Assembly: GCA_946887425.1 (NCBI GenBank)
Contig: CAMPKW010000008.1
Span: forward strand, 1 to 28,577
Direction of reading: 5' to 3'
Origin: an uncultured Candidatus Saccharibacteria bacterium
Lineage (GTDB): Bacteria; Patescibacteria; Saccharimonadia; Saccharimonadales; UBA6022
Length of the DNA: 28,577 nt
Part shown: piece after piece, positions 14,757 to 21,838 of the stretch
Layout: the number at the start of each line of letters is the position of its first letter
Position numbering within the stretch: position 1 is the stretch's first letter
Position numbers and translations under genes: made by a program
Notes under the pieces: generated by a model
The model's database searches: none
Seen by the model: the letters and a program-made list of their open reading frames with translations, nothing else
What the model was told of the DNA's origin: nothing

Positions 14757-16985
14757 ATGAATCAAACTACCAGTTCTCCGTTAGATTTTGAAGATTTATT
14801 CCGATCCGTCGGGACTGCATATATTGTGTTTGATATTGACGATCCTCATTTTACTATAATTGATGAAAATCAGGCTCATGCCGATATGGCCATGGTAGAG
14901 CGCTCAGCTGTTGTCGGTAAGCCGGTATTAGAGGCTTTTCCTGATACCTCAAAGGATTACCTGGAAACCGGGAAGAGTCGGCTGCTCGAATCAATTCGCA
15001 AAGTGATACAAACAGGTGAGTCTGATATGATGCCAGATTTGAGCTATGATTTAAAGGATCAAGACGGTAATTTGACGACAAAATTCTGGCAAGTTACGCA
15101 CTATCCGATATTTGAAAAGGGTAAAGTGCGAGCAGTATGTCAACAGACAAGAGATATTACTGATCGTATCGCTACGCGCCGACAACTAACACTGGCGCAA
15201 CAGCAGCTTGAGCAGGCTTTGACGTACAGTGCTGTTGGTACATGGATGTGGAATCTAGAGAGCAATAAAATCATCGCTGACAAAAACCTTGCAAAATTGT
15301 TTGGTCTTGCGGATGGCGCCGCGCAAGTCGAAGTGTCCCTAGAAGAATTGATTAAATCAATACATCCCGATGATTTAGCCAGGGTTAAAAAGGATATCGA
15401 CGATGCCCTATCTCACGCCGGTTCCTATGAAAGCGAGTATCGAGTAATCGATGGTACAGGGGCTACGCGCTGGGTGCTTGCGAGGGGTAGGGTTGAATCT
15501 GATGCTTTAGGTAAGCCAGTTCGCTTCCCCGGTCTCGTAGTAGATATCACCGAGAAGAAAATAGCCGAAAATAATTTACATCTGCTCGCAAAGGCAAACA
15601 CTCAGTTTTCTGCTTCTCTCGATTATAAACAGACGCTCCATACGATTGCCTCTATGATTGTTCCGAGTATTACCGACTGGTGTTCTATCTATATACTTGA
15701 AGAAGGTAAGATTGAACAAGTCGCCATTGCTCATAAAGATCCTGAAAAAGTGGAGTGGGCGAAGGAGCTTCAGCGAAAGCAGGGCGGAATCGATACGAAC
15801 GCCCCTACTGGCGTACCGTGGGTTATACGCACGGGTCAGGTTGAGCATATCCCGCGGATTACTGATGAGATGTTGCAAGCTGCTGCAAAAGATAAAGCAG
15901 AGCTTAAGTTACTACGTGATGTTGGTATTTGTTCGGCAATCACCGTCCCGCTCAAAATCAATGGCGAGGTGATAGGCGCCATAAGTTTCGTCTCCACTGA
16001 GTCCCATAGGTATTACGGGCCAAATGACGTAGAGATGGCCCGGGCACTTGCCAATCGGGCTTCGTTGGCAGTCTATAACGCCAATTTGTTTAACGGCGCC
16101 AAGGCCGAAATCAAGCAAAGGAAGAAGCTTCAAAAAGAGCTTGAGCGACTGAACGAGGCGCTCGAGACTCGTGTTAAGCAACGTACGAAGCAGCTTGAGA
16201 AGACTAATAAGGGACTGAGCGATGAGATTGTGCAAAGACACAAGGCTGAGGCTGCGCTGCAAGAATATAGCACAAGCCTTTCTCGTAGTAATCAGGAGTT
16301 GCAAGATTTCGCCTACGTTGCCTCGCACGATCTTCAAGAGCCACTCAGGAAAATTCGAGCCTTTGGAGATATTCTCGAAAGCGAATATAGCAAGCAACTG
16401 GGTGATGGTGTTGAGTATCTTCAGCGAATGCAAAATGCCGCCTCGCGTATGAGTATTCTCATCGAAGACTTATTAGCTTTCTCTCGTGTCAGTACGAAGC
16501 GGCCCGCAAACGATATGGTTGATCTAAATTCAATTGCTCATGATGTGATAGGTGACCTTGAGGCCCAGATTGAACGAACGGGAGGTACTGTCACGATCGA
16601 AGGGCTGCCGAGTATCAAAGCCGACGGAACCCATATGCGCCAACTTTTTCAGAATCTTATTGGAAACGCGTTGAAGTTTCACAGGGAAGGCGTCCCTCCT
16701 GTCGTAAAGGTGTATATGTGCGCTGAGGACAAGGTAAATGGACTACAGACGATTTGTATTGAAGATAATGGTATTGGCTTTGATGAGAAGTATCTTGATC
16801 GTATCTTCTCTGTTTTTCAACGGCTTCACAGTCGGGATAACTACGAGGGAACCGGTATTGGCTTGGCGGTTGTGCGCAAAATAGCGGAACGATATGGTGG
16901 TACAATAACAGCATCGAGTAAAAAAGGCGTCGGCTCAACATTCAAAGTTACATTTCCAATGATTAAAAAGGAGAACAAGGCATGA
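14757..16985 (+). CDS. Soluble sensor histidine kinase (PAS-PAS-GAF-HisKA-HATPase)
   Basis: 742 residues with no membrane helix, so a cytoplasmic sensor. An N-terminal PAS (about 10-135), a second PAS with PAC (about 150-270, IHPDDLARVKKDI...EYRVID), a GAF domain (about 285-440), a long coiled coil (about 445-515), the phospho-acceptor helix FAYVASHDLQEPLRKI with His524, and the ATPase domain with NLIGNALKF, DNGIGFD and GTGIGLAV. The kinase core resembles cyanobacterial Cph1-type kinases, but no bilin-binding PHY region or chromophore Cys motif is evident. The ligand is unknown. The stop overlaps the next gene's ATG (ATGA). No good Shine-Dalgarno was seen before the start, so the exact N-terminus is less certain. 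Confidence 0.92.
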   Translation: MNQTTSSPLDFEDLFRSVGTAYIVFDIDDPHFTIIDENQAHADMAMVERSAVVGKPVLEAFPDTSKDYLETGKSRLLESIRKVIQTGESDMMPDLSYDLKDQDGNLTTKFWQVTHYPIFEKGKVRAVCQQTRDITDRIATRRQLTLAQQQLEQALTYSAVGTWMWNLESNKIIADKNLAKLFGLADGAAQVEVSLEELIKSIHPDDLARVKKDIDDALSHAGSYESEYRVIDGTGATRWVLARGRVESDALGKPVRFPGLVVDITEKKIAENNLHLLAKANTQFSASLDYKQTLHTIASMIVPSITDWCSIYILEEGKIEQVAIAHKDPEKVEWAKELQRKQGGIDTNAPTGVPWVIRTGQVEHIPRITDEMLQAAAKDKAELKLLRDVGICSAITVPLKINGEVIGAISFVSTESHRYYGPNDVEMARALANRASLAVYNANLFNGAKAEIKQRKKLQKELERLNEALETRVKQRTKQLEKTNKGLSDEIVQRHKAEAALQEYSTSLSRSNQELQDFAYVASHDLQEPLRKIRAFGDILESEYSKQLGDGVEYLQRMQNAASRMSILIEDLLAFSRVSTKRPANDMVDLNSIAHDVIGDLEAQIERTGGTVTIEGLPSIKADGTHMRQLFQNLIGNALKFHREGVPPVVKVYMCAEDKVNGLQTICIEDNGIGFDEKYLDRIFSVFQRLHSRDNYEGTGIGLAVVRKIAERYGGTITASSKKGVGSTFKVTFPMIKKENKA

Positions 16986-17434
16986 CAGAATTAAAGAAAG
17001 ATCCAATCGTTATTTTGATGGCGGACGATGACGATGACGATTATTTACTTACGAAGAAAGCCCTAGCAGAAAGTAAGCTACTCAATACACTTATTCGCGT
17101 TTCGGACGGTGAGGAGTTGTTGGATTATCTCAATGAGCGTGGTGACTATAAAGAGGGAACGGTTCGCCCGGGTGTCATTCTACTCGATCTTAATATGCCT
17201 CGAAAAGATGGCCGCGAAGCTCTCAAGGAAATAAAGTCTAATCCAAAACTTCAAAATATTCCTATCGTTATTTTTACGACTTCAAAAGCTGAAGAAGATA
17301 TCTACCGATCGTATCAACTAGGAAGTAACTCATTTATTACCAAGCCAGTCACATTCGAGAATCTTATCGCCGTCATGAAGACCCTTGGTGCATACTGGTT
17401 TGAGATTGTTGAGTTGCCGCGTTCAAATGAATGA
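16982..17434 (+). CDS. Single-domain response regulator (Rcp1-like)
   Basis: 150 residues, one receiver domain and no output domain. Acidic cluster ADDDDDDY, phospho-acceptor Asp69 in VILLDLNMPRKDGRE, the conserved Thr in IFTTSKAEEDI, and Lys in FITKPVTFENL. Length and the C-terminal extension (AYWFEIVELP) resemble Rcp1, the partner of cyanobacterial phytochrome kinase. Translationally coupled to the kinase (ATGA overlap; AAAGGAG lies in the kinase's last codons). Inferred role: accepts phosphate from the kinase and passes it on or acts by protein contact. Confidence 0.93.
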   Translation: MTELKKDPIVILMADDDDDDYLLTKKALAESKLLNTLIRVSDGEELLDYLNERGDYKEGTVRPGVILLDLNMPRKDGREALKEIKSNPKLQNIPIVIFTTSKAEEDIYRSYQLGSNSFITKPVTFENLIAVMKTLGAYWFEIVELPRSNE

Positions 17435-18587
17435 TCTCGCAAGAAAAAATATTTCTGTTCTGCTCGTTGATGATGACGAAGACGATTATATTATTATCAA
17501 GCGAATATTTTCAAAAATTCCCGACTCGCCTTTTAGTTTGCGGTGGTGTTCGGATTTTGAAGTAGCCAAGGAGCTCGTTAAGGGCCAGGAATTCGACATC
17601 TTCTTAATCGACTACCGGCTTGGCGCTCATACAGGGTTGGAGCTGCTCGAGATCGCTGAAGCAAAGCGGCGATCTGAGCCATTTATCCTTTTGACTGGTG
17701 CGGGCGATACGAAAATTGAGCATAAATCTATGGAGCTTGCGGCGGCAGACTATTTAGTAAAAGGCATGATTGATCCCGACGGGTTATCGCGCGCACTCTA
17801 TTATGCGCTTGGCCGTAAGCAAATTGAAAGTCAGCGATTGCAGCATTTTATTGATCTCAATAAGACAAAAGATGAGTTTATTTCGCTTGCTTCACACCAG
17901 TTGCGAACTCCGGCGACTGGCGTAAAACAGTATCTTGGCATGGTTCTGGAGGGTATGGCCGGTGAGGTCGCACCTGCTCAGTATAGTTTGCTCCAAAAGG
18001 CGTATGAAAGTAACGAGCGGCAGCTGACGATTGTCTCGGATCTTCTCAAGGTGGCGCAGGTTGATGCTGGTAAAGTGCTGATTCGACAGAAGGAAATTGA
18101 TGTCGTTGCTTTGCTACAGGACGTAGCAAAAGAGCAGCAGGCGACGTATGCAATGCGACACCAGCAGCTTGCGGTGACACAAAACAGTTCCGAGGCTATA
18201 GCGTACGTGGATCCTGATAAGATTCGAATGGTGCTCGAGAACATGATCGATAACGCCAGTAAGTATTCGGATCCTGGCAAAAGTATATCAGTGAACGTGT
18301 CCAGCGATGAGAGTATGGTGCGGGTTGATATTGTAGATCAAGGTGTCGGCATTGCGCCGGAAGATATAGACAGGCTATTTGAAAAATTCAACCGTATACA
18401 CAACCACCTCTCAAATCATGTCGGAGGGACAGGACTCGGTTTATATTGGGCAAAAAAAATTATTGACCTACATGGTGGTATTATTAAAGTAGTTTCAGTT
18501 TTAGGTGAGGGGTCGACATTTAGTGTCTTCCTGCCGAAAATTGACCAAGTTGCCGCTTCATCGGAAGACGGTGGAGACAGGAGATAA
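17427..18587 (+). CDS. Receiver-histidine kinase hybrid
   Basis: 386 residues. An N-terminal receiver domain (about 8-130) with VDDDEDDY, Asp62 in IFLIDYRLG, Thr in LLTGAG and Lys in YLVKGM, then HisKA with FISLASHQLRTP (His157), and an ATPase domain with NMIDNASKYS, DQGVGIAP and GGTGLGLYWAKKI. No membrane helix. Receiver-first hybrids usually act in the middle of phosphorelays, their kinase being switched by phosphorylation of the receiver. I start at ATG 17427, which overlaps the previous gene by 8 bp and precedes the receiver directly; an in-frame start at 17385 would add residues that are an out-of-frame reading of that gene. Confidence 0.9.
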   Translation: MNDLARKNISVLLVDDDEDDYIIIKRIFSKIPDSPFSLRWCSDFEVAKELVKGQEFDIFLIDYRLGAHTGLELLEIAEAKRRSEPFILLTGAGDTKIEHKSMELAAADYLVKGMIDPDGLSRALYYALGRKQIESQRLQHFIDLNKTKDEFISLASHQLRTPATGVKQYLGMVLEGMAGEVAPAQYSLLQKAYESNERQLTIVSDLLKVAQVDAGKVLIRQKEIDVVALLQDVAKEQQATYAMRHQQLAVTQNSSEAIAYVDPDKIRMVLENMIDNASKYSDPGKSISVNVSSDESMVRVDIVDQGVGIAPEDIDRLFEKFNRIHNHLSNHVGGTGLGLYWAKKIIDLHGGIIKVVSVLGEGSTFSVFLPKIDQVAASSEDGGDRR

Positions 18588-18589
18588 GT

Positions 18590-18961
18590 ATGAAAAGTAA
18601 CTCAAAGATATTAATTATTGAAGATGACGTTGCGCTCAATGACGCATATAAAACCATCTTGACGACCGCCGGTTACGCGGTGTCTACTGCTTTTAACGGT
18701 GAAGAGGCTCTGGAGGTTGCTATGCAGCATCACCCAGACATTATTTTTCTTGACCTTCGCATGCCCGTCATGGATGGTATCGACTTCTTAAAGCAGTACC
18801 AGCCAAAGCAGCAACACCCCGACGTTCATATTGTGGTATTTTCAAACTACGATATGCAAGCCGAGGTAGATGAGGCATATAGTCTTGGCGCTGAGCGATA
18901 TGTACTAAAAGCATGGGCGTCACCCAAAGAGTTGTTGAAAATCGTTAAAGATTTGTCTTAG
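18590..18961 (+). CDS. Single-domain response regulator
   Basis: 123 residues, receiver only: IIEDDVALND, Asp55 in IIFLDLRMPVMDG, Ser in VVFSNYD, Lys in YVLKAWASPKE. AGGAG 6 nt upstream of the ATG; the gap from the hybrid kinase stop is 2 bp. Last gene of the four-gene signalling operon. It ends 2 bp from the convergent Crp-like gene, and no terminator was seen between them. No output domain, so it probably controls a partner protein or relays phosphate. Confidence 0.93.
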   Translation: MKSNSKILIIEDDVALNDAYKTILTTAGYAVSTAFNGEEALEVAMQHHPDIIFLDLRMPVMDGIDFLKQYQPKQQHPDVHIVVFSNYDMQAEVDEAYSLGAERYVLKAWASPKELLKIVKDLS

Positions 18962-18963
18962 TA

Positions 18964-19629
18964 TTAATGTAACGATACGTCCTTGAAGCTGTCTTCGCCA
19001 ATGAAGCGCTCCAGATTGCGCTTGTTCACGACATAGATGAAATTGCTGTAGGTAATCACGTCACGCTCTTTTAGCTTGGCGAGATTAACTGCGGTGCTCT
19101 CTCGGGTGAGGCCTACAAGACTTGCAATCATCGACTGCGTCATCTTTATATCGATGGTAAAGAGTCCTGGTTGTCGTTCAAGTCCATGTCGAATAAGCAG
19201 ATAATAAAGAGTCAGCGCTATTTTTTCTGCCGCATTTGATTGCTCTAGTGCTGTGATGCGCATCAGTAGGGCGGTATGTTCATTAACGGTAAACTTCAGG
19301 ATTTTCGCTGCCAGCTCAGGAGATTGGGAGATGGTTGATACTAGATCATCTTTCGTGACACATGCCAGCTCTGAGTCAGAGCCTGCCTCGTAGTAGAGGG
19401 GGGGGGGGTTCGTTTCTCCATGCACCCGGGGAGGAGGGAATACATCGCCCTTTCCATGTAATGCTACAATCCGCTCGTCTCCTGATGAGGTGATTGTGTA
19501 GGCTCGAATGAAACCTTTGCGGACAATAAAAGCCTGGCGAGGAATTTCACTCTGATAGAGTAACGTGGTGCCCTTTTTGACAGTTCGAAGTGTAATGTTT
19601 TGCCCGAGGGCGTCTACGAGTTCTTTCAT
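18964..19629 (-). CDS. Crp/Fnr-family transcription regulator with a homopolymeric C tract
   Basis: 221 residues: cyclic-nucleotide-binding-like beta-roll (about 10-120; QAFIVRKGFIRAYTI, ERIVALHGKGDVF), dimer helix (about 125-150), and HTH of the Crp type (MTQSMIASLVGLTRESTAVNLAKLKERD). There is no N-terminal Cys cluster, so it is not a typical iron-sulfur Fnr; the effector is unknown. Codons at about 74-77 (Asn-Pro-Pro-Pro) lie in an 11-bp C run, and the surrounding residues (VFPPPRVHGETNPPPLYYEA) are oddly proline-rich for this family. A one-base slip would truncate the protein. No Shine-Dalgarno; TATAAT lies 10 nt upstream. Convergent with the phosphorelay operon, so functional linkage is possible but not shown. 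Confidence 0.9.
   Translation of the reverse strand: MKELVDALGQNITLRTVKKGTTLLYQSEIPRQAFIVRKGFIRAYTITSSGDERIVALHGKGDVFPPPRVHGETNPPPLYYEAGSDSELACVTKDDLVSTISQSPELAAKILKFTVNEHTALLMRITALEQSNAAEKIALTLYYLLIRHGLERQPGLFTIDIKMTQSMIASLVGLTRESTAVNLAKLKERDVITYSNFIYVVNKRNLERFIGEDSFKDVSLH
19398..19408. repeat. 11-bp poly-G/C tract inside the Crp-like gene
   Basis: Eleven consecutive G on plus (C on the coding strand). It is the longest homopolymer I noticed in the window and lies in coding sequence near codon 75 of 221. It could be a slippage site or a sequencing/assembly uncertainty. Confidence 0.9.
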
Positions 19630-19639
19630 AGTTCTTCCA

Positions 19640-19645
19640 ATTATA
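19640..19645 (-). promoter_or_regulatory. -10 element of the Crp-like gene (leaderless type)
   Basis: TATAAT on the minus strand, 10 nt before the ATG at 19629. The intervening GGAAG is too close and weak to be a convincing Shine-Dalgarno if transcription starts just downstream of the hexamer. Confidence 0.5.
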
Positions 19646-19772
19646 CTTCTTTATCATACAGCCTAGCTAGAGAGGAGTACAGAATATGTCATTTTTGTAA
19701 GATACTTCATATCTATACCCCTTGAGGAAAGCTACACTAGGTAGTAATACAAGAAGCAAAGAGGGGGTAGAC

Positions 19773-19955
19773 ATGAAACAGCTCAATGATTACGAACTCA
19801 ATACGCAAATAGATTCTTTTCTTACACGAAAGCATCGTGAATATCCCGAGCTTAGACTTCGAGCTTCTCACAAGATGAATAGGTCGATCGAGCGTACTAC
19901 GATGGACAAATTTTTTCACTCACTTGGCAATATTAAACTTCAACTTTCTCGTTAA
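19773..19955 (+). CDS. Small basic protein (60 residues), hypothetical
   Basis: 60 residues, hydrophilic and rich in Lys, Arg and His (MKQLNDYELNTQIDSF, LTRKHREYPELRLRASHKMN), with no membrane segment or recognised motif; mostly helical by composition. The ATG at 19773 was chosen over an in-frame ATG at 19722 because a purine-rich site GAGGGGGT lies 4 nt upstream. TACACT at 19733-19738 is a possible -10. Divergent from the Crp-like gene and 43 bp upstream of pcm. It might be a target of that regulator. Confidence 0.65.
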   Translation: MKQLNDYELNTQIDSFLTRKHREYPELRLRASHKMNRSIERTTMDKFFHSLGNIKLQLSR

Positions 19956-19973
19956 GTATGTATAACGCGCACA

Positions 19974-19989
19974 GCCCCTCAAGAGGGGC
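19974..19989 (+). promoter_or_regulatory. Hairpin in the pcm leader
   Basis: GCCCCT-CAAG-AGGGGC: a 6-bp GC stem with a 4-nt loop, ending 9 nt before the pcm ATG. There is no T-run, so a terminator is unlikely. The 3' arm is G-rich and could hide the ribosome site. Confidence 0.45.
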
Positions 19990-19998
19990 GGGTCTGCT

Positions 19999-20559
19999 AT
20001 GAGTAGGATCGATCGCGCGATGCAAGTGATACCTCGAAGTATTTTTTTACCTCCAGAGGTGAGAGAACGAGCTGGTGTGGATGCGCCGCTACTGATTGGC
20101 TTTGCTCAAACCAATAGTCAACCCTCCACGGTCCAGCGGATGCTGCAATGGCTTGATCCTCAGCCAGGAGAAAAAATTCTTGATGTTGGTTCAGGGTCGG
20201 GCTGGACGACGGCGCTCCTAGCGACGCTGGTTGGACTAGGAGGTGTCGTCTATGCTGTCGAGAAAGTGCCGCAATTAGTTCATTTTGGGGAGCGGAATTG
20301 CAAACGTGCTAAAGTGCAAAATGTCCATTTCCACAGAGCAGGGGATGGCTATGGCCTGCCTCAATTTTCCCCTTATGATCGAATTCTCGTGAGTGCCGCG
20401 GCCACGGAATTACCCGGCGCCCTGCTCGCGCAGTTACGAGAGGGTGGTCGTATTGTCGTACCGGTGGGCAATAGCATTCATGTGGTAGACAAGATTAACG
20501 ACACAACCTTCAACGACGCCGAGTATCCGGGTTATGTATTTGTGCCACTTACGCCGTAG
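19999..20559 (+). CDS. pcm: Protein-L-isoaspartate O-methyltransferase
   Basis: 186 residues. PCMT hallmarks: FLPPEV, the active-site loop IGFAQTNSQPSTVQRML (33-49), the SAM-binding motif ILDVGSGSGWTT (60-71), YAVEKVPQLV, AGDGYG, YDRILVSAAATELP and LREGGRIVVPVG. Known reaction: S-adenosylmethionine-dependent methylation of L-isoaspartyl residues in damaged proteins, allowing their repair. Slightly shorter than the usual 200-220 residues, mainly at the N-terminus. It lies within a stress block with Hsp20 and GlsB-like proteins and is convergent with hsp20 (16 bp between stops). A GC-rich hairpin precedes the start codon. Confidence 0.92.
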   Translation: MSRIDRAMQVIPRSIFLPPEVRERAGVDAPLLIGFAQTNSQPSTVQRMLQWLDPQPGEKILDVGSGSGWTTALLATLVGLGGVVYAVEKVPQLVHFGERNCKRAKVQNVHFHRAGDGYGLPQFSPYDRILVSAAATELPGALLAQLREGGRIVVPVGNSIHVVDKINDTTFNDAEYPGYVFVPLTP

Positions 20560-20575
20560 TCGACGTGATGAATGA

Positions 20576-21016
20576 CTACTTCAGCTTCTTGCTATTGTTA
20601 CTGCTAGCGATAGTAATTTTCTTTGGCTCTGGCAGTGGTTCTAGTGGAACGACAACCTTCAGGACTCCATCGTCTATCCGAGCATCAATGTTGTCGGCGT
20701 CGGCCCTATCTGGCAGCTGAATGCTTCGATAGAAGCTACTGCTACTCTCGCGCACGACATACTTTTTCGATTTATCTTCTTCTTTTTCATGGCGCTCGGC
20801 TTGAATAGTAAGGGTATTATCGTTGACCTGTATGTCGATGTCTTCCTGATGGAAGTTTGGTAGATGAGCCTCGACAGTAAGCTCATTATCTTTCGTGTAG
20901 ACATCTGTAGTTGGGATGTTGACATTCTTTAGCGGCGACATCCAGTCATCCCCAAAGAATTGCCGCTGTAGAGCGCTGAGCTCAGCAAAAGGATTGTAGC
21001 GAACAAGTTTACTCAT
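20576..21016 (-). CDS. Hsp20 small heat-shock protein
   Basis: 146 residues. Alpha-crystallin domain at about 34-128: VNIPTTDVYTKDNELTVEAHLP, FHQEDIDIQVNDNTLTIQAER, SSSFYRSIQLPDRADADNIDA, then GVLKVVVPLEP, and the short C-terminal motif PKKITIAS, which resembles the I-x-I anchor. Known: ATP-independent holdase chaperone forming oligomers in the cytoplasm. The ATG at 21016 has AGGAGG about 8 nt upstream; a longer in-frame reading from 21073 was rejected. TATAAT at 21085-21090 gives a leader of about 60 nt, and a perfect palindrome overlaps the -35 region. Convergent with pcm; GTAGTC/GACTAC spans both stop codons. Confidence 0.94.
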   Translation of the reverse strand: MSKLVRYNPFAELSALQRQFFGDDWMSPLKNVNIPTTDVYTKDNELTVEAHLPNFHQEDIDIQVNDNTLTIQAERHEKEEDKSKKYVVRESSSSFYRSIQLPDRADADNIDARIDDGVLKVVVPLEPLPEPKKITIASSNNSKKLK

Positions 21017-21084
21017 GACAGTTCCTCCTCTCGTTAAATGTATTAAAGATAACAATGGTGAGAAGTTATGCAACCTCTCTATCT

Positions 21085-21113
21085 ATTATAAAAAATTGTT
21101 ACACATAATGTGT
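21085..21113 (-). promoter_or_regulatory. hsp20 promoter with palindromic operator candidate
   Basis: TATAAT (minus, 21090-21085) is the -10. Upstream, at 21101-21113, the perfect inverted repeat ACACAT-A-ATGTGT covers the spacer/-35 region, where a repressor could block RNA polymerase. It does not look like CIRCE. Confidence 0.5.
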
Positions 21114-21186
21114 GATATTGCTCACATGCAATCTTGAAATAGTGAGCTATGCTAGTAGCGTCAGCAGTAATAAAAGGAGGTAGGTG

Positions 21187-21465
21187 ATGTTACTCGATAT
21201 AGTACTTTGGATTCTGTTCGGAGCATTGGCCGGATGGATCGCATCTAAGATAATGAAAACCGACGCACAGATGGGTATGCTTGCAAACATCGTCGTAGGT
21301 ATTATCGGCGCATTTATTGGTGGATTTATTGTTCGCCTCTTTACGGGTGTTGATGTCGAAGGTTTTAGCCTGATGAGTCTCATCGTCGCTATTGTTGGCG
21401 CGGTAGTACTGCTTGCTATCGTAAAAGCCATTACCGGCAACCGCCATCACCACGTTGGTGTATAG
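21187..21465 (+). CDS. GlsB/YeaQ/YmgE-family stress membrane protein (copy 2)
   Basis: 92 residues, three hydrophobic helices as in copy 1 (14352). The two are nearly identical from MLLDIVLWILFGALAG through ASKIMKTDAQMG and the Gly-rich middle helix, and differ in the C-terminal tail (NRHHHVGV here, GRGTRRI there). The His-rich tail is peculiar to this copy. Start ATG 21187 with AAAGGAGG 6 nt upstream; an in-frame GTG at 21184 is too close to it. Divergent from hsp20 across 170 bp that contain the ACACATaATGTGT palindrome and a GCTCAC/GTGAGC inverted repeat (21120-21147). Has its own terminator. Confidence 0.9.
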   Translation: MLLDIVLWILFGALAGWIASKIMKTDAQMGMLANIVVGIIGAFIGGFIVRLFTGVDVEGFSLMSLIVAIVGAVVLLAIVKAITGNRHHHVGV

Positions 21466-21484
21466 TGCGATATCTTAGATGAGT

Positions 21485-21509
21485 AATAGGGGCGAAAGCC
21501 CCTATTTTT
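21485..21509 (+). terminator. Terminator after glsB-like copy 2
   Basis: AATAGGGGC-GAAA-GCCCCTATT: a 9-bp stem capped by a GAAA tetraloop, then a T-run. Confidence 0.88.
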
Positions 21510-21530
21510 ACGATGTGTATTATTGTTGGC

Positions 21531-21560
21531 TTGACATACTTTTCATACATAGCCTACAAT
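21531..21560 (+). promoter_or_regulatory. Promoter of the AbrB-like/MFS operon
   Basis: Consensus TTGACA (21531-21536), 18-bp spacer and TACAAT (21555-21560). The best -35 in the window; leader of about 17 nt with a Shine-Dalgarno. Confidence 0.85.
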
Positions 21561-21583
21561 AGAGTGCAAAGGAGTATGCACCT

Positions 21584-21817
21584 ATGCACGATAAAAAACT
21601 ATACGGTACCGCCACGGTTGGCACGAAAGGCCAGGTGGTTATCCCCGCAGACGCTCGTGAGGCTCTCGGCATTGCCAGTGGTGATCGTCTCTATGTCCTT
21701 GGCTCGCAGCAGGGCAAATGGATTGGTCTTATTCAAGAAGAGCAGCTGCGTTCTATGCTTGAACAGCTGACCGACAATATCGAACTCTATAAAGATGTTC
21801 TTGATAAAACAAAATAA
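21584..21817 (+). CDS. SpoVT/AbrB-domain transcription regulator
   Basis: 77 residues. The swapped-hairpin AbrB domain is at about 7-45: YGTATVGTKGQVVIP, ADAREALGIASGDRLYVLG. The C-terminal half is acidic and probably helical (LRSMLEQLTDNIELYKDVLD). Known: AbrB-like dimers bind DNA as transition-state regulators or antitoxins. No MazF or PIN toxin is adjacent, so an antitoxin role is unlikely. It lies 21 bp upstream of the MFS exporter behind a strong promoter, so it probably controls its own operon. AAAGGAG about 9 nt before the ATG fixes the start. Confidence 0.9.
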   Translation: MHDKKLYGTATVGTKGQVVIPADAREALGIASGDRLYVLGSQQGKWIGLIQEEQLRSMLEQLTDNIELYKDVLDKTK

Positions 21818-21838
21818 TCACCGCTAAAGGAATCACGA

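Noticed and set aside
21584..21817. AbrB-like protein as a MazE-type antitoxin
   Set aside because: No small toxin gene lies on either side; the next gene is a 562-residue transporter in the same operon.
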